This document shows positions 63,501 to 64,000 of a stretch of 64,000 nt of DNA, in pieces; the first letter of the stretch is position 1, and every line of letters begins with the position of its first letter. Below the pieces are notes generated by a model. The model was given only the letters and a program-made list of their open reading frames with translations. It was not told the DNA's origin and made no database searches. The translations under genes and the position numbers were made by a program. Source of the DNA: Agapetus fuscipes (lineage: Eukaryota > Arthropoda > Insecta > Trichoptera > Glossosomatidae); NCBI GenBank assembly GCA_951799405.1, contig OX637343.1, positions 9,774,524 to 9,838,523 of the forward strand, in the 5' to 3' direction.

Positions 63501-64000
63501 CACTGCGTACCGCCAATCGAGCATTTTTCTCACAGAGCTCACAGAATGAATGGTGTGTAAATAGTAAAACACTGAAGCTGTTTGACTTTGACATTTGCGT
63601 TGTTGAAGAGGTTGTAATATTTTCATTATTTTTACATAATATTACTAACAAAATTACGGACTTTTTGGAAAATATCAATATGGGATATCTGGGGGACTCT
63701 GTCAACTACATCATCTTTACTAATCCCGTCTCTGCCGAAATAGGAAAAGCCCTCAAAAATTCGGTGAGTCTCACCTAAAAAAAAAAAACATTTTCTGTTT
63801 TATTATTTCGGTGCTTCGTGACGTTCTATCGTTCAAATATTAAAAAAGATTGCATCTTATTTCAAATTTATAACATTTTTCTTCTACAAAGAAATCTTAT
63901 ACAAAATGGTTCCAGATTTCATCAGAGGTTTCTAAACTTTTTTGTTATTAGGTACTTAAGTATATCTTGGTTATTTTTTTAAGCGTCGTTATGTGACGTT
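63501..64000. other. No gene recognised
   Basis: Short frames on both strands only, no family match. Confidence 0.35.

Overview
This is a transposon-packed, AT-rich stretch of an arthropod (pancrustacean, most likely insect) nuclear genome. Three things point there: spliced genes with canonical GT-AG introns, a ZAD-type C2H2 zinc-finger protein (a class expanded in insects), and an insect-like repeat spectrum (RTE-, CR1/L2- and Jockey-like LINEs, tRNA-derived SINEs, hAT, mariner, Harbinger- and pogo-like elements, a Helitron-like element and Penelope-like hammerhead elements). The species cannot be named from the sequence alone; a hemipteran would fit, but that is a guess.

Only two host genes can be supported. 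They lie head to head around a 566-bp intergenic region at 48225-48790. To the left on the minus strand is a complete nicastrin gene (gamma-secretase subunit): 14 coding exons over 18 kb, 48224 down to 30202, 725 codons with every splice phase agreeing. To the right on the plus strand is a ZAD plus eight-finger C2H2 protein: 10 coding exons, 48791 to 59264, 796 codons, all phases agreeing. Their exons are GC-rich islands in AT-rich introns.

Positions 1-30000 hold no host gene that I can recognise. They are nested repeats. The dominant one ('family A', about 40 copies in the window) is a roughly 240-bp sequence ending in a GATTA-type pentamer tail. Several copies continue directly into the C-terminal coding region of an RTE-like LINE, so family A is best read as the LINE 3' tail, mostly as 5'-truncated copies. 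Two tRNA-headed SINE families are also common: 'SINE B', and 'SINE C' whose 3' end is shared with an L2/CR1-like LINE at 45384-45780. At 15036-15460 a full-length 5S rRNA-like sequence joined to a SINE C sits as one unit inside a family A copy.

Positions 30200-48224 (nicastrin introns) carry a structurally complete hAT element (35075-38620) with an intact 718-aa transposase ORF and an 8-bp target duplication, a second decayed hAT ending 26 bp from exon 3, a Helitron-like element, an RTE fragment that supplies the splice acceptor of exon 13, and several foldback elements.

The most unusual system is a set of short (210-280 bp) foldback units with hammerhead-ribozyme-like cores at or near the hairpin apex. 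Five units are flanked by 10-12-bp target duplications, and four of these share a terminal tail. They look like non-autonomous Penelope/retrozyme-type elements. Three cores (1253, 4816 and 33509 on the minus strand) are close to the hammerhead consensus; the others are decayed. Positions 59300-64000 are again repeats, ending in an RTE-like LINE 3' end joined to a family A tail.
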